DNA of 64,000 nt from Hydractinia symbiolongicarpus (GCF_029227915.1 NC_079876.1:14880001-14944000); one strand, 5' to 3'. Positions 32,063 through 43,691 are shown, numbered from the stretch's first letter. The notes: generated from the sequence alone by a model not told the origin. Numbers and translations are program-made.

Positions 32063-32353
32063 CTCAAGTCATATGAATTACTCAAAATCTAACCTCATTA
32101 TCTGTGTCGTTAAAGGTATCCTATCCCCAAAACAACCATGTTCTGTTTCGAAAGTAAGACTTCAGGCATTCTTGAGTAAGACATTTATTGATCACTTACC
32201 AATACTGTTTCTTTATGCGTTTAAAAATTTGTCTCATGTTGTGAAATTATGAATGTTTCGGAATAGCCGTTTATCCTTGTTGCCGACCAATAGCGTCTTT
32301 TCAAGCTCTTTTCCTTTTCTTAGTATAATGAAAAACCCATCTTTAAAAACTAT

Positions 32354-32426
32354 GTCTCTGTGGCCTAATGGATAAGGCATCGGCCTCTTAATTTGAGGAT
32401 TGCGGGTTCGAGTCCCGTCGCAGGTG
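32354..32426 (+). pseudogene. tRNA-like, CTT at anticodon
   Basis: GTCTCTG acceptor, loop CTCTTAA, stem strand TTTGA (C31-T39 mismatch), T arm consensus and 3' strand CGCAGGT. Confidence 0.55.
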
Positions 32427-32706
32427 CTAAACTCATATGAATTACTTAAAACCTATCCTCTGTACCAGTGTCGTTAAAAGCATCCTCTCCTGAAAACAAC
32501 CATGATCTGTTTCGAAAGTAATACTAGAGGAATACATTTATTTATCATTTACCGAAATTGTTTCTTGATGCCCTTTGAAGTTTGTCTCATGTTGTAAAAT
32601 TATGGATACTTTAGAATAACCGATCATCCTTGTTTCCGATCAATAGCCTCATTTCAAGCTCTTTCCCTTTCTATAGTATAATCAAAAACATATCTTTTAG
32701 AACTGT

Positions 32707-32779
32707 CCCTCCGTGGCCTAATTGATAAGGTATCGGCTTTCTAAGCCGGGGATTGCGGGTTCGAATCCCGTCGGAGGTG
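32707..32779 (+). tRNA. tRNA-Arg-like with TCT anticodon
   Basis: The loop TTTCTAA gives TCT, which reads AGA/AGG, so arginine meaning is kept. The anticodon stem TCGGC/GCCGG and T arm are perfect. Weak points are C1 and D loop AATTGATA (one G altered). Confidence 0.6.
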
Positions 32780-33046
32780 CTCAAACCATGTATATTACTC
32801 ATCTTCAGCCCTCCTTATGGGTAAAATTTAAGACGTCCGGTCCTGCAAACATCCAACTTCTTTTTAGGCACAAATAGTTGAGACAATGAGACAATGACTG
32901 TTTCTTTATGCGTTTCAAAATTTGTCTCATGTTGTGAAATTATGAATGTTTCGGAATAGCCGTTTATCCTTGTTGCCGACCAATAGCGTCATTTCAAGCT
33001 CTTTTCCTTTTCTTAGTATAATGAAAAACCTATCTTTAAAAACTAT

Positions 33047-33119
33047 GTCTCTGTGGCCTAATGGATAAGGCATCGGCCTCTTAAGTTGAGGATTGCGGGT
33101 TCGAGTCCCGTCGCAGGTG
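33047..33119 (+). tRNA. tRNA-Arg-like with CTT anticodon
   Basis: It is related to 32354 (offset 693) but the anticodon stem TCGGC/GTTGA is better paired. Loop CTCTTAA; A69 is preserved but G68 is C. Confidence 0.5.
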
Positions 33120-33399
33120 CTAAACTCATATGAATTACTTAAAACCTTTCCTCTCTCCCAGTGTCGTTAAAAGCATCCTCTCCTGAAAACAACCATGATC
33201 TGTTTCGAAAGTAATACTAGAGGAATACATTTATTTATCATTTACCGAAATTGTTTCTTGATGCCCTTTGAAGTTTGTCTCATGTTGTAAAATTATGGAT
33301 ACTTTAGAATAACCGATCATCCTTGCTTCCGATCAATAGCCTCATTTCAAGCTCTTTCCCTTTTTATAGTATAATCAAAAACATATCTTTTAAAACTAT

Positions 33400-33472
33400 G
33401 CCTCCGTGGCCTAATGGATAAGGCATCTGCCTCCTAAGCCCAGGATTGCGGGTTCGAATCCCGTCGGATGTG
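33400..33472 (+). tRNA. tRNA-Arg(CCT), variant
   Basis: Anticodon stem TCTGC/GCCCA has two mismatches; T70 faces C3. The A and B boxes are perfect. Confidence 0.5.
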
Positions 33473-33760
33473 CTCAAGCCATGTATATTACTCAACTTCA
33501 TCCCTCCTTATGTGTAAAATTTAAGACGTCCTGTCCTGCAAACATCCAACTTCTTCTTAGGCACAAATAGTTGAGACAATGTTGATAAAGGCACTTATTG
33601 ATCATCTACCAACGCCGCTTCTTTTTCACCTTTCGAAATGTGTCTCATCTTCTGAAATCATGAATTATTTAGAATAAAGATTTATCCTTGCTCCTGATCA
33701 ATTGCGATTTTGTTAGTTCTTTTTCTTGCAATATTATTAAAAATGTAAATTTAAAACGAA

Positions 33761-33803
33761 GCGTCCGTGGCCTAATGCATAAGGCATCGGCCTCCTAAGC
33801 CGG
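33761..33803 (+). pseudogene. 5' part of a class G tRNA at an inversion
   Basis: It is normal through the anticodon arm (GCCGG), then breaks into an inverted piece of the same array. Confidence 0.75.
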
Positions 33804-33895
33804 GAAACAGTATTGGTAAGTGATCAATAATGAGGTTAGATTTTGAGTAATTCATATGACTTGAGCACCTCTGACGGGACTCGGACCCGCAATCA
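33804..33895 (-). repeat. Inverted array fragment, about 92 bp
   Basis: This is the only reversed piece of the array. Read on the minus strand it runs from tRNA position 45 through the spacer start CTCAAGTCATATGAATTAC and, after an internal deletion, to ATTGATCACTTACCAATAC. Confidence 0.8.
33866..33894 (-). pseudogene. 3' tRNA fragment, inverted
   Basis: Positions 45-73 of a class G copy (CAGAGGTG end) lie on the minus strand within the inverted piece. Confidence 0.75.
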
Positions 33896-34053
33896 CTTAC
33901 CAACACTGTTTCTTTATGCGTTTCAAAATTTGTCTCATGTTGTGAAATTATGAATGTTTCGGAATAGCCGTTTATCCTTGTTGCCGACCAATAGCGTCAT
34001 TTCAAACTCTTTCTCTTTTTATAGCATAACCAATACGTATCTTTTAAAACTAT

Positions 34054-34126
34054 GCCTCAGTGGCCTAGTGGATAAGGCATCGGCCTCCTAAGCCGGGGAT
34101 TGCGGGTCCGAGTCGCGTCGGAGGTG
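34054..34126 (+). tRNA. tRNA-Arg(CCT), variant
   Basis: A6 faces G67, the D loop has the AGTGG form of the A box, and G62 faces G52. Confidence 0.5.
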
Positions 34127-34416
34127 CTCAACTCATATGAATTACTTAAAACCTATCCCCTTTATCCGTGTCGTTAAAGGCATCCTGTTCGGAAAACCAC
34201 CATGATCTATTTCGAAAGTAAGACTTCAGGAATTCTTGAGTAAGACATTTATTGATCATTTACCAACACTGTTTCTTTATGCGTTTCAAATTTGTCTTAT
34301 TTTGCGAAATAATGAATGTTTCGGAATAGTCATTTATGCTTATTTCCGATCAATAGCCTCATTTCAAGCTCTTTCCCTTTTCATAGCATAGTCAAAAACA
34401 TATCTTTTAAAACTAT

Positions 34417-34489
34417 GCCTCCGTAGCCTAATGGATAAGGCATAGGCCTCCTAAGCCGGGGATTGCAGCTTCAAATCCCGTCGGAGGTG
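34417..34489 (+). pseudogene. tRNA-Arg(CCT)-like
   Basis: A9, A28 against G42, T stem GCAGC, T loop TTCAAAT. Confidence 0.55.
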
Positions 34490-34763
34490 CTCAAGTCAGG
34501 TAAATTACACAGCTTAAACCCTCCGTATGTGTAAAATTTAAGACGTCCTGTCCTATAAAGGGCCAACTTCTGTTTAGGCACTGAGACAATCATGATAATG
34601 GCTCTTATTGATCATCTACCAAGGCCGCTTCTTTTTCACCTTTTTGTCTCATCTTTTGATATCATAAATACTTTAGAATAAACGTTTATCCTTGCTTCTG
34701 ATCAATTGCGATTTTGTTACCTCTTTTTCTTGTAATATAATTAAAAATAAACATTTAAAATAA

Positions 34764-34836
34764 GCGTCCGTGGCCTAATGAATAAGGCATCGGTGTCTTA
34801 ACCCGTGGATTGCGGTGTCGAGTCCCATCAAAGGAG
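34764..34836 (+). pseudogene. Class B tRNA-like, CTT at anticodon
   Basis: Same subtype as 21530 (CCCGT, CAAAGGA). Confidence 0.8.
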
Positions 34837-35127
34837 CTCAAGTCATAGAAATTACTTAAAACCTATCCTCTTTATCTGTGTCGTTAAAGGTATCCTATCA
34901 CGAAAACAACCATGTTTTGTTTTGAAAGTAATACTTGACGCATTATGGAGTGGTACATTTATTATTCATTTACCACCACTGTTTTTTTATGCGTTTCAAA
35001 ATTTGTCACATGTTGTGAAATTATGGATACTTTAGAATAACCGTTTATCCTTGTTTCCGATCAATAGTCTCATTTCAAGCTCTTTCTCCTTTTACAGTAT
35101 AATCAAAGACATGCCTTTTAAAACTAT

Positions 35128-35200
35128 GACTCCGTGCCCTAATGGATAAGGCATCGGCTTCCTAAGACGGGGATTGTGGGTCCGAGACCCGTCGGAGGTG
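35128..35200 (+). pseudogene. Class E tRNA-Arg(CCT)-like
   Basis: It has C10 in place of G10, damaging the A box as well. Confidence 0.6.
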
Positions 35201-35491
35201 CTCAAGTCATATGAATTACTCAAAATCTAACATTCTTATCTGTATCGTTAAAGGCATCCTGTCCCGAAAACAACCATGTTCTGTTTCGAAAGAAATTCTC
35301 GAAGCATTCTTGAGTAAGACTTTTATTGATCCTTTACCAACACTGTTTCTTTATGCATTTCAAAATTTGTCTCATGTTGTGAAATTATGGATACTTTAGA
35401 ATAACCGTTGATTCTTGTTTCCGATCAATATCCTCATTTCAAGCTCTTTCCCTTTTCATAGTATAATCAAAAACATGTCTTTTAAAACTAT

Positions 35492-35564
35492 GCCTCCGTG
35501 GCCTAATGGATAAGGCATCGGCCTCCTAACCCGGGGATTGCGGGTTCGAGTCCCGTCGGAGGTG
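35492..35564 (+). tRNA. tRNA-Arg(CCT), near-intact
   Basis: Single change: C39 faces C31. Confidence 0.75.
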
Positions 35565-35852
35565 CTCAACTAATATGAAATACTTAAAACCTATCCTCTT
35601 TATCTGTGTCGTTAAAGGTATCCTGCCCCGAAAACAACCATTTCTGTTTCGAAAGTAACTCGAAGCATTCTTTAGAAAGTCATTTATTGATCTTTTACCA
35701 ACACTGTTTTTTTATGCGCTTCGAAATTAGTCTCATGTTGTGAAATTATGGATGATTTAGAATAACCGTTTTTCCTTGTTTCCGATCAATATCCTCATTT
35801 CAAGCTCTTTCCCTTTTCATAGTGTAATCAAAAACATGTCTTTTAAAACTAT

Positions 35853-35925
35853 GCCTCCGTGGCCTAATGGATAAGGCATCGGCCTCCTAAGCCGGGGATT
35901 GCGGGTTCGAGTCCCGTCGGAGGTG
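35853..35925 (+). tRNA. tRNA-Arg(CCT), consensus
   Basis: Perfect class A copy; the first T-run (T7) is about 143 nt downstream. Confidence 0.92.
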
Positions 35926-36214
35926 CTCAACTAATATGAAATACTTAAAACCTATCCTCTTTATCTGTGTCGTTAAAGGTATCCTGCCCCGAAAACAACC
36001 ATGTTCTGTTTCGAAAGTAACTCGAAGCATTCTTTAGAAAGTCATTTATTGATCTTTTACCAACACTGTTTTTTTATGCGCTTCGAAATTAGTCTCATGT
36101 TGTGAAATTATGGATGCTTTAGAATAACCGTTTTTCCTTGTTTCCGATCAATATCCTCATTTCAAGCTCTTTCCCTTTTCATAGTGTAATCAAAAACATG
36201 TCTTTTAAAACTAT

Positions 36215-36287
36215 GCCTCCGTGGCCTAATGGATAAGGCATCGGCCTCCTAAGCCGGGGATTGCGGGTTCGAGTCCCGTCGGAGGTG
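36215..36287 (+). tRNA. tRNA-Arg(CCT), consensus
   Basis: Perfect class A copy, 362 bp after the last one. Confidence 0.92.
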
Positions 36288-36702
36288 CTCAACTAATATG
36301 AAATACTTAAAACTTATCCTCTTTATCTGTGTCGTTAAAGGTATCCTGTCCCGAGAACAACCATGATCTCTTTCGAAAGTAATACTAGAGAAATTCATTT
36401 AATTATCATTTACTTCTTGATGCGCTTCGAAATTTGTCAGAAGTTGTGAAATTATGGATACTTTAGAATAACCGTTTATCCTTGTTTCCGATCCATAGCC
36501 TCATTTCAACATCGGTTTAGGCACAAATAGTTGCTCTTATTGATCATCTACCAACGCCGCTACTTTTTCACCTTTCGAAATTTGTCTCATCTTCTGATAT
36601 CATGAATAGTTTTAAATAAACCTATATCCTTGCTTCTGATCAATTGCGATTTTGTTAGCTCTTTTTCTTGTAATATAATTAAAAATATACATTTTAAACG
36701 AA

Positions 36703-36775
36703 GCATCCGTGGCCTAATGAATAAGGCATCGGTGTCTTAACCCAGAGATTGCGGTGTCGAGTCTCATCGAAGGAG
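36703..36775 (+). pseudogene. Class B tRNA-like, CTT at anticodon
   Basis: Fused 488-bp step before it; CCCAG followed by AGATT. Confidence 0.8.
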
Positions 36776-37066
36776 CTCAAGTCATAAAAATTACTTAAAA
36801 CCTATCCTCGTTATCGGTGTCGTTAAAGGTATCCTGTCCCGAAAACAACCATGATCTGTTTTGAAAGTAATATTTGAAGCATTCTTGAGAAATACATTTA
36901 TTTATCATTTACCAAAACTGTTTTTTCATTCCCTTCGAAATTTGTCTCATGTTGTGAAATTATGGATACTTTAGAATAACCGTTTATCCTTGTTTCCGAT
37001 CAATAGCCTCATTTCAAGCTCTTTCTCCTTTTACAGTATAATCAAAGACATGCCTTTTAAAACTAT

Positions 37067-37139
37067 GACTCCGTGGCCTAATGGATAAGGCATCTGCTTC
37101 CTAAGACGGAGATTGTGGGTCCCAGTCCCGTCAGAGGTG
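37067..37139 (+). pseudogene. Class E tRNA-Arg(CCT)-like
   Basis: Extra damage: T29 in the anticodon stem, T loop TCCCAGT, and 3' strand CAGAGGT. Confidence 0.6.
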
Positions 37140-37430
37140 CTCAAGTCATATGAATTACTCAAAATCTAACCTCCTTATCTGTGTCGTTAAAGGCATCCTG
37201 TCCCGAAAACAACCATGTTCTGTTTCGAAAGTAATTCTCGAAGCATTCTTGAGTAAGACTTTTATTGATCTTTTACCAACACTGTTTCTTTATGCATTTC
37301 AAAATTTGTTTCATGTTATGAAATTATGGATACTTTAGAATAACCGTTGATCCTTGTTTCCGATCAATATCCTCATTTCAAGCTCTTTCCCTTTTCATAG
37401 TATAATCAAAAACATGTCTTTTAAAACTAT

Positions 37431-37503
37431 GCCTCCGTGGCCTAATGGATAATGCATCGGCCTCCTAAGCCGGGGATTGCGGGTTCGAGTTCCGTCGGAG
37501 GTG
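37431..37503 (+). tRNA. tRNA-Arg(CCT), D-stem change
   Basis: T23 faces C12; T61-G53 wobbles; otherwise consensus. Confidence 0.75.
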
Positions 37504-37792
37504 CTCAACTAATATGAAATACTTAAAACCTATCCTCTTTATCTGTGTCGTTAAAGGTATCCTGTCCCGAAAACAACCATGTTCTGTTTCGAAAGTAACT
37601 CGAAGCATTCTTCAGTAAGACTTTTATTGATCCTTTACCAACACTGTTTCTTTATGCATTTCAAAATTTGTCTCATGTTGTGAAATTATGGATACTTTAG
37701 AGTAACCGTTGATCCTTGTTTCCGATCAATATCCTCATTTCAAGCTCTTTCCCTTTTCATAGTTTAATCAAAAACATGTCTTTTAAAACTAT

Positions 37793-37865
37793 GCATCCGT
37801 GGCTTAATGGATAAGGCATCGGCCTCCTAAGCCGGGGATTACGGGTTCAAGTCCCGTCGGAGGTG
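37793..37865 (+). tRNA. tRNA-Arg(CCT), variant
   Basis: A3 faces G70, T12-G23 wobbles, A49-T65 pairs, and the T loop is TTCAAGT. Confidence 0.6.
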
Positions 37866-38154
37866 CTCAACTAATATGAAATACTTAAAACCTATCCTCT
37901 TTATCTGTGTCGTTAAAGGTATCCTGTCCCGAAAACAACCATGTTCTGTTTCGAAAGTAACTCGAAGCATTCTTTAGAAAGACATTTATTGATCATTTAC
38001 CAACACTGTTTCCTTATGCGTTTCGAAATTTGTCTTATTTTTCGAAGTAATGAGTGTTTCGGAATAGCCATTTATCCTTGTTTCCGATCAATAGCCTCAT
38101 TTCAAGCTCTTTCTACTTTTACAGTATAATCAAAGACATGCCTTTTAAAACTAT

Positions 38155-38227
38155 GCCTCCGTGGCCTAATGGATAAGGCATCGGCCTCCTAAGCCGGGGA
38201 TTGCGGGTTCGAGTCCCGTCGGAGGTG
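38155..38227 (+). tRNA. tRNA-Arg(CCT), consensus
   Basis: Perfect class A copy with the 'TCTACTTTTACAG' type of pre-tRNA spacer. Confidence 0.92.
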
Positions 38228-38522
38228 CTCAACTAATATGAAATACTTAAAACGTATCCTCTTTATCTGTGTCGTTAAGGGCATCCTGTCCCGAGAACAA
38301 CCATGATCTGTTTCGAAAGTAATACTAGAGAAATTCATTTAATTATCATTTACTTCTTGATCATTTACCAAAACTGTTTTTTCATGAGCTTCGAAATTTG
38401 TCTCATGTTGTGAAATTATGGATACTTTAGAATAACCGTTGATCCTTGTTTCCGATCAATATCCTCATTTCAAGCTCTTTCCCTTTTCATAGTATAATCA
38501 AAAACATGTATTTTAAAACTAT

Positions 38523-38595
38523 GCCTCCGTGGCCTAATGGATAAGGCATCGGCCTCCTAAGCCGGGGATTGCGGGTTCGAGTCCCGTCGGAGGTG
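38523..38595 (+). tRNA. tRNA-Arg(CCT), consensus
   Basis: Perfect class A copy, second of three perfect genes in a row. Confidence 0.92.
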
Positions 38596-38884
38596 CTCAA
38601 CTAATATGAAATACTTAAAACCTACCCTCTTTATCTGTGTCGTTAAAGGTATCCTGTCCCGAAAACAACCTTACTCTGTTTCGAAAGTAACTCGAAGCAT
38701 TCTTTAGAAAGTCATTTATTGATCATTTACCAACACTGTTCTTTCATGCGCTTCGAAATTAGTCTCATGTTGTGAAATTATGGATGCTTTAGAATAACCG
38801 TTTATCCTTGTTTCCGATCAATATCCTTATTTCAAGCTCTTTCCCTTTTCATAGTATAATCAAAAACATGTCTTTTAAAACTAT

Positions 38885-38957
38885 GCCTCCGTGGCCTAAT
38901 GGATAAGGCATCGGCCTCCTAAGCCGGGGATTGCGGGTTCGAGTCCCGTCGGAGGTG
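38885..38957 (+). tRNA. tRNA-Arg(CCT), consensus
   Basis: Perfect class A copy. It is followed by a fused spacer, so the first T5 run lies about 270 nt downstream. Confidence 0.92.
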
Positions 38958-39372
38958 CTCAACTAATATGAAATACTTAAAACCTATCCTCTTTATCTGT
39001 GTCGTTAAAGGTATCCTGTCCCGAGAACAACCATGATCTCTTTCGAAAGTAATACTAGAGAAATTCATTTAATTATCATTTACTTCTTGATGCGCTTCGA
39101 AATTTGTCAGAAGTTGTGAAATTATGGATACTTTAGAATAACCGTTTATCCTTGTTTCCGATCCATAGCCTCATTTCAACATCGGTTTAGGCACAAATAG
39201 TTGCTCTTATTGATCATCTACCAACGCCGCTACTTTTTCACCTTTCGAAATTTGTCTCATCTTCTGATATCATGAATACTTTTAAATAAACCTTTATCCT
39301 TGCTTCTGATCAATTGCGATTTTGTTAGCTCTTTTTCTTGTAATATAATTAAAAATATACATTTTAAACGAA

Positions 39373-39445
39373 GCATCCGTGGCCTAATGAATAAGGCATC
39401 GGTGTCTTAACCCAGGGATTGCAGTATCGAGTCTCATCGAAGGAG
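39373..39445 (+). pseudogene. Class B tRNA-like, CTT at anticodon
   Basis: T arm GCAGT-ATCGAGT; fused 488-bp step before it. Confidence 0.8.
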
Positions 39446-39734
39446 CTCAAGTCATAAAAATTACTTAAAACCTCTCCTCGTTTTCGGTGTCGTTAAAGGT
39501 ATCCTGTCCCGAAAACAACCTTGTTCTGTTTCGAAAGTAACTCGAAGCATTCTTTAGAAAGACATTTATTGATCATTTACCAACACTGTTTTTTCATGCG
39601 TTTCGAAATTTGTCTCATGTTGTGAAATTATGGATACTTCAGAAGAACCGTTTATCTTTGTTTCCGATCAATAGCCTAATTTCAAGCTCTTTCTACTTTT
39701 ACAGTATAATCAAAGACATGCCTTTTAAAACTAT

Positions 39735-39807
39735 GCCTCCGTGGCCTAATGGATAAGGCATCGGCCTCCTAAGACGGGGATTGTGGGTCCGAGACCCGTC
39801 GGAGGTG
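39735..39807 (+). tRNA. Class H tRNA-Arg(CCT)
   Basis: A-type acceptor and loop CTCCTAA with E-type GACGG and TCCGAGA. G30-A40 mismatch and C55 are the weak points. Confidence 0.55.
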
Positions 39808-40098
39808 CTCAAGTCATATGAATTACTCAAAATCTAACCGATTTATCTGTTTCGTTAAAGGCATCCTGTCCCGAAAACAACCATGTTCTGTTTCGAAAGT
39901 AATTTTCGAAGCATTCTTTAAAAAGACATTTATTGATCATTTACCAAAATTGTTTTTTCATGCGCTTAGAAATTTGTCTCATGCTGTGAAATTATTGATA
40001 CTTTAGAGTAACCGTTTATCCTTGTTTTTGATCAATAGCCTCATTTCAAGCTCTTTCCACTTTTACAGTATAATCAAAGACATGCCTTTTAAAACTAT

Positions 40099-40171
40099 GC
40101 CTCCGTGGCCTAATGGATAAGGCATCGGCCTCCTAAGCCGGGGATTGCGGGTTCGAGTCCCGTCGGAGGTG
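40099..40171 (+). tRNA. tRNA-Arg(CCT), consensus
   Basis: Perfect class A copy. Confidence 0.92.
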
Positions 40172-40466
40172 CTCAACTAATATGAAATACTTAAAACGTA
40201 TCCTCTTTATCTGTGTCGTTAAAGGCATCCTGTCCCGAGAACAACCATGATCTGTTTCGAAAGTAATACTAGAGAAATTCATTTAATTATCATTTACTTC
40301 TTGATCATTTACCAAAACTGTTTTTTCATGAGCTTCGAAATTTGTCTCATGTTGTGAAATTATGGATACTTTAGAATAACCGTTTATCCTTGTTTCCGAT
40401 CAACAGCCTCATTTCAAGCTCTTTCTCCTTTTACAGTATAATCAAAGACATGCCTTTTAAAACTAT

Positions 40467-40539
40467 GACTCCGTAGCCTAATGGATAAGGCATCGGCTTC
40501 CTAAGACGGGGATTGTGGGTCCGAGACCCGTCGGAGGTG
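40467..40539 (+). pseudogene. Class E tRNA-Arg(CCT)-like
   Basis: E copy with A9 (GTAGCC). Confidence 0.6.
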
Positions 40540-40830
40540 CTCAAGTCATATGAATTACTCAAAATCTAACCTCTTTATCTGTTTCGTTAAAGGCATCCTG
40601 TCCCGAAAACAACCATGTTCTGTTTCGAAAGTAATTCTCGAAGCATTCTTGGGTAAGACTTTTATTGATCCTTTACCAACACTGTTTCTTTATGCATTTC
40701 AAAATTTGTCTCATGTTGTGAAATTATGGATACTTTAGAATAACCGTTGATCCTTGTTTCCGATCAATATCCTCATTTCAAGCTCTTTCCCTTTTCATAG
40801 TATAATCAAAAACATGTATTTTAAAACTAT

Positions 40831-40903
40831 GCCTCCGTGGCCTAATGGATAAGGCATCGGCCTCCTAAGCCGGGGATTGCGGGTTCGAGTCCCGTCGGAG
40901 GTG
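40831..40903 (+). tRNA. tRNA-Arg(CCT), consensus
   Basis: Perfect class A copy. Confidence 0.92.
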
Positions 40904-41198
40904 CTCAACTAATATGAAATACTTAAAACGTATCCTCTTTATCTGTGTCGTTAAGGGCATCCTGTCCCGAGAACAACCATGATCTGTTTCGAAAGTAATA
41001 CTAGAGAAATTCATTTAATTATCATTTACTTCTTGATCATTTACCAAAACTGTTTTTTCATGAGCTTCGAAATTTGTCTCATGTTGTGAAATTATGGATA
41101 CTTTAGAATAACCGTTGATCCTTGTTTCCGATCAATATCCTCATTTCAAGCTCTTTCCCTTTTCATAGTATTATCAAAAACATGTCTTTTAAAACTAT

Positions 41199-41271
41199 GC
41201 CTCCGTGGCCTAATGGATAAGGCATCGGCCTCCTAAGCCGGGGATTGCGGGTTCGAGTCCCGTCGGAGGTG
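41199..41271 (+). tRNA. tRNA-Arg(CCT), consensus
   Basis: Perfect class A copy, followed by a 484-bp fused step with a 4-bp spacer deletion also found after 42409. Confidence 0.92.
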
Positions 41272-41682
41272 CTCAACTAATATGAAATACTTAAAACCTA
41301 TCCTCTTTATCTGTGTCGTTAAATCCTGTCCCGAGAACAACCATGATCTCTTTCGAAAGTAATACTAGAGAAATTCATTTAATTATCATTTACTTCTTGA
41401 TGCGCTTCGAAATTTGTCAGAAGTTGTGAAATTATGGATACTTTAGAATAACCGTTTATCCTTGTTTCCGATCCATAGCCTCATTTCAACATCGGTTTAG
41501 GCACAAATAGTTGCTCTTATTGATCATCTACCAACGCCGCTACTTTTTCACCTTTTGAAATTTGTCTCATCTTCTGATATCATGAATACTTTTAAATAAA
41601 CCTTTATCCTTGCTACTGATCAATTGCAATTTTGTTGGCTCTTTTTCTTGTAATATAATTAAAAATATACATTTTAAACGAA

Positions 41683-41755
41683 GCATCCGTGGCCTAATGA
41701 ATAAGGCATCGGTGTCTTAACCCAGGGATTGCGGTGTCGAGTCTCATCGAAGGAG
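41683..41755 (+). pseudogene. Class B tRNA-like, CTT at anticodon
   Basis: GCATCCG start and CCCAG at 39-43, 484 bp after the last A copy. Confidence 0.8.
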
Positions 41756-42044
41756 CTCAAGTCATAAAAATTACTTAAAACCTCTCCTCGTTATCGGTGT
41801 CGTTAAAGGTATCCTGTCCCGAAAACAACCTTGTTCTGTTTCGAAAGTAACTCGAAGCATTCTTTAGAAAGACATTTATTGATCATTTACCAACACTGTT
41901 TTTTCATGCGTTTCGAAATTTGTCTCATGTTGTGAAATTATGGATACTTCAGAAGAACCGTTTATCTTTGTTTCCGATCAATAGCCTTATTTCAAGCTCT
42001 TTCTACTTTTACAGTATAATCAAAGACATGCCTTTTAAAACTAT

Positions 42045-42117
42045 GCCTCCGTGGCCTAATGGATAAGGCATCGGCCTCCTAAGACGGGGATTGTGGGTCG
42101 GAGACCCGTCGGAGGTG
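42045..42117 (+). tRNA. Class H tRNA-Arg(CCT)
   Basis: H copy with T loop TCGGAGA (C56 also lost). Confidence 0.5.
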
Positions 42118-42408
42118 CTCAAGTCATATGAATTACTCAAAATCTAACCTCTTTATCTGTTTCGTTAAAGGCATCCTGTCCCGAAAACAACCATGTTCTG
42201 TTTCGAAAGTAATTTTCGAAGCATTCTTTAGAAAGACATTTATTGATCATTTACCAAAATTGTTTTTTCATGCGCTTAGAAATTTGTCTCATGCTGTGAA
42301 ATTATGGATACTTTAGAGTAACCGTTTATCCTTGTTTTTGATCAATAGCCTCATTTCAAGCTCTTTCCACTTTTACAGTATAATCAAAGACATGCTTTTT
42401 AAAACTAT

Positions 42409-42481
42409 GCCTCCGTGGCCTAATGGATAAGGCATCGGCCTCCTAAGCCGGGGATTGCGGGTTCGAGTCCCGTCGGAGGTG
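42409..42481 (+). tRNA. tRNA-Arg(CCT), consensus
   Basis: Perfect class A copy. Confidence 0.92.
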
Positions 42482-42892
42482 CTCAACTAATATGAAATAC
42501 TTAAAACCTATCCTCTTTATCTGTGTCGTTAAATCCTGTCCCGAGAACAACCATGATCTCTTTCGAAAGTAATACTAGAGAAATTCATTTAATTATCATT
42601 TACTTCTTGATGCGCTTCGAAATTTGTCAGAAGTTGTGAAATTATGGATACTTTAGAATAACCGTTTATCCTTGTTTCCGATCCATAGCCTCATTTCAAC
42701 ATCGGTTTAGGCACAAATAGTTGCTCTTATTGATCATCTACCAACGCCGCTACTTTTTCACCTTTCGAAATTTGTCTCATCTTCTGATATCATGAATACT
42801 TTTAAATAAACCTTTATCCTTGCTACTGATCAATTGCAATTTTGTTGGCTCTTTTTCTTGTAATATAATTAAAAATATACATTTTAAACGAA

Positions 42893-42965
42893 GCATCCGT
42901 GGCCTAATGAATAAGGCATCGGTGTCTTAACCCAGGGATTGCGGTGTCGAGTCTCATCGAAGGAG
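42893..42965 (+). pseudogene. Class B tRNA-like, CTT at anticodon
   Basis: Duplicate of 41683 at +1210. Confidence 0.8.
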
Positions 42966-43256
42966 CTCAAGTCATAAAAATTACTTAAAACCTATCCTCG
43001 TTATCGGTGTCGTTAAAGGCATCCTGTCCCGAAAACAACCATGTTCTGTTTCGAAAGTAATTTTCGAAGCATTCTTGAGTAAGACTTTTATTGATCCTTT
43101 ACTAACACTGTTTCTTTATGCATTTCAAAATTTGTCTCATGTTGTGAAATTATGGATACTTTAGAATAACCGTTGATCCTTGTTTCCGATCAATATCCTC
43201 ATTTCAAGCTCTTTCCCTTTTCATAGTATAATCAAAAACATGTCTTTTAAAACTAT

Positions 43257-43329
43257 GTCTCCGTGGCCTAATGGATAAGGCATCGGCCTCCTAAGCCGGG
43301 GATTGCGGGTTCGAGTCCCGTCGGAGGTG
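43257..43329 (+). tRNA. tRNA-Arg(CCT), intact
   Basis: Single change, C2 to T, still pairs with G71. Confidence 0.88.
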
Positions 43330-43618
43330 CTCAACTAATATGAAATACTTAAAACCTATACTCTTTATCTGTGTCGTTAAAGGTATCCTGTCCCGAAAAC
43401 AACCATGTTCTGTTTCGAAAGTAACTCGAAGCATTCTTCAGTAAAACTTTTATTGATCCTTTACCAACACTGTTTCTTTATGCATTTCAAAATTTGTCTC
43501 ATGTTGTGAAATTATGGATACTTTAGAATAACCGTTGATCCTTGTTTCCGATCAATATCCTCATTTCAAGCTCTTTCCCTTTTCATAGTTTAATCAAAAA
43601 CATGTCTTTTAAAACTAT

Positions 43619-43691
43619 GCCTCCGTGGCCTAATGGATAAGGCATCGGCCTCCTAAGCCGGGGATTGCGGGTTCGAGTCCCGTCAAAGGTG
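43619..43691 (+). tRNA. tRNA-Arg(CCT), weakened acceptor
   Basis: Consensus to position 66, then CAAAGGT, giving two acceptor mismatches. Confidence 0.65.

Larger units (their letters stand above)
35565..36287 (+). repeat. Two near-identical 361-bp monomers
   Basis: 35565-35925 and 35926-36287 differ at only a few bases and each ends in a perfect class A gene. This is the most recent simple monomer duplication in the window. Confidence 0.9.
41272..43010 (+). repeat. 1210-bp higher-order duplication
   Basis: 41272-41800 matches 42482-43010 almost exactly, including the 4-bp deletion in GTTAAATCCTGTCC and the GTTGGCT variant. Separately, 39735-40170 matches 42045-42480 (offset 2310). Confidence 0.85.
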
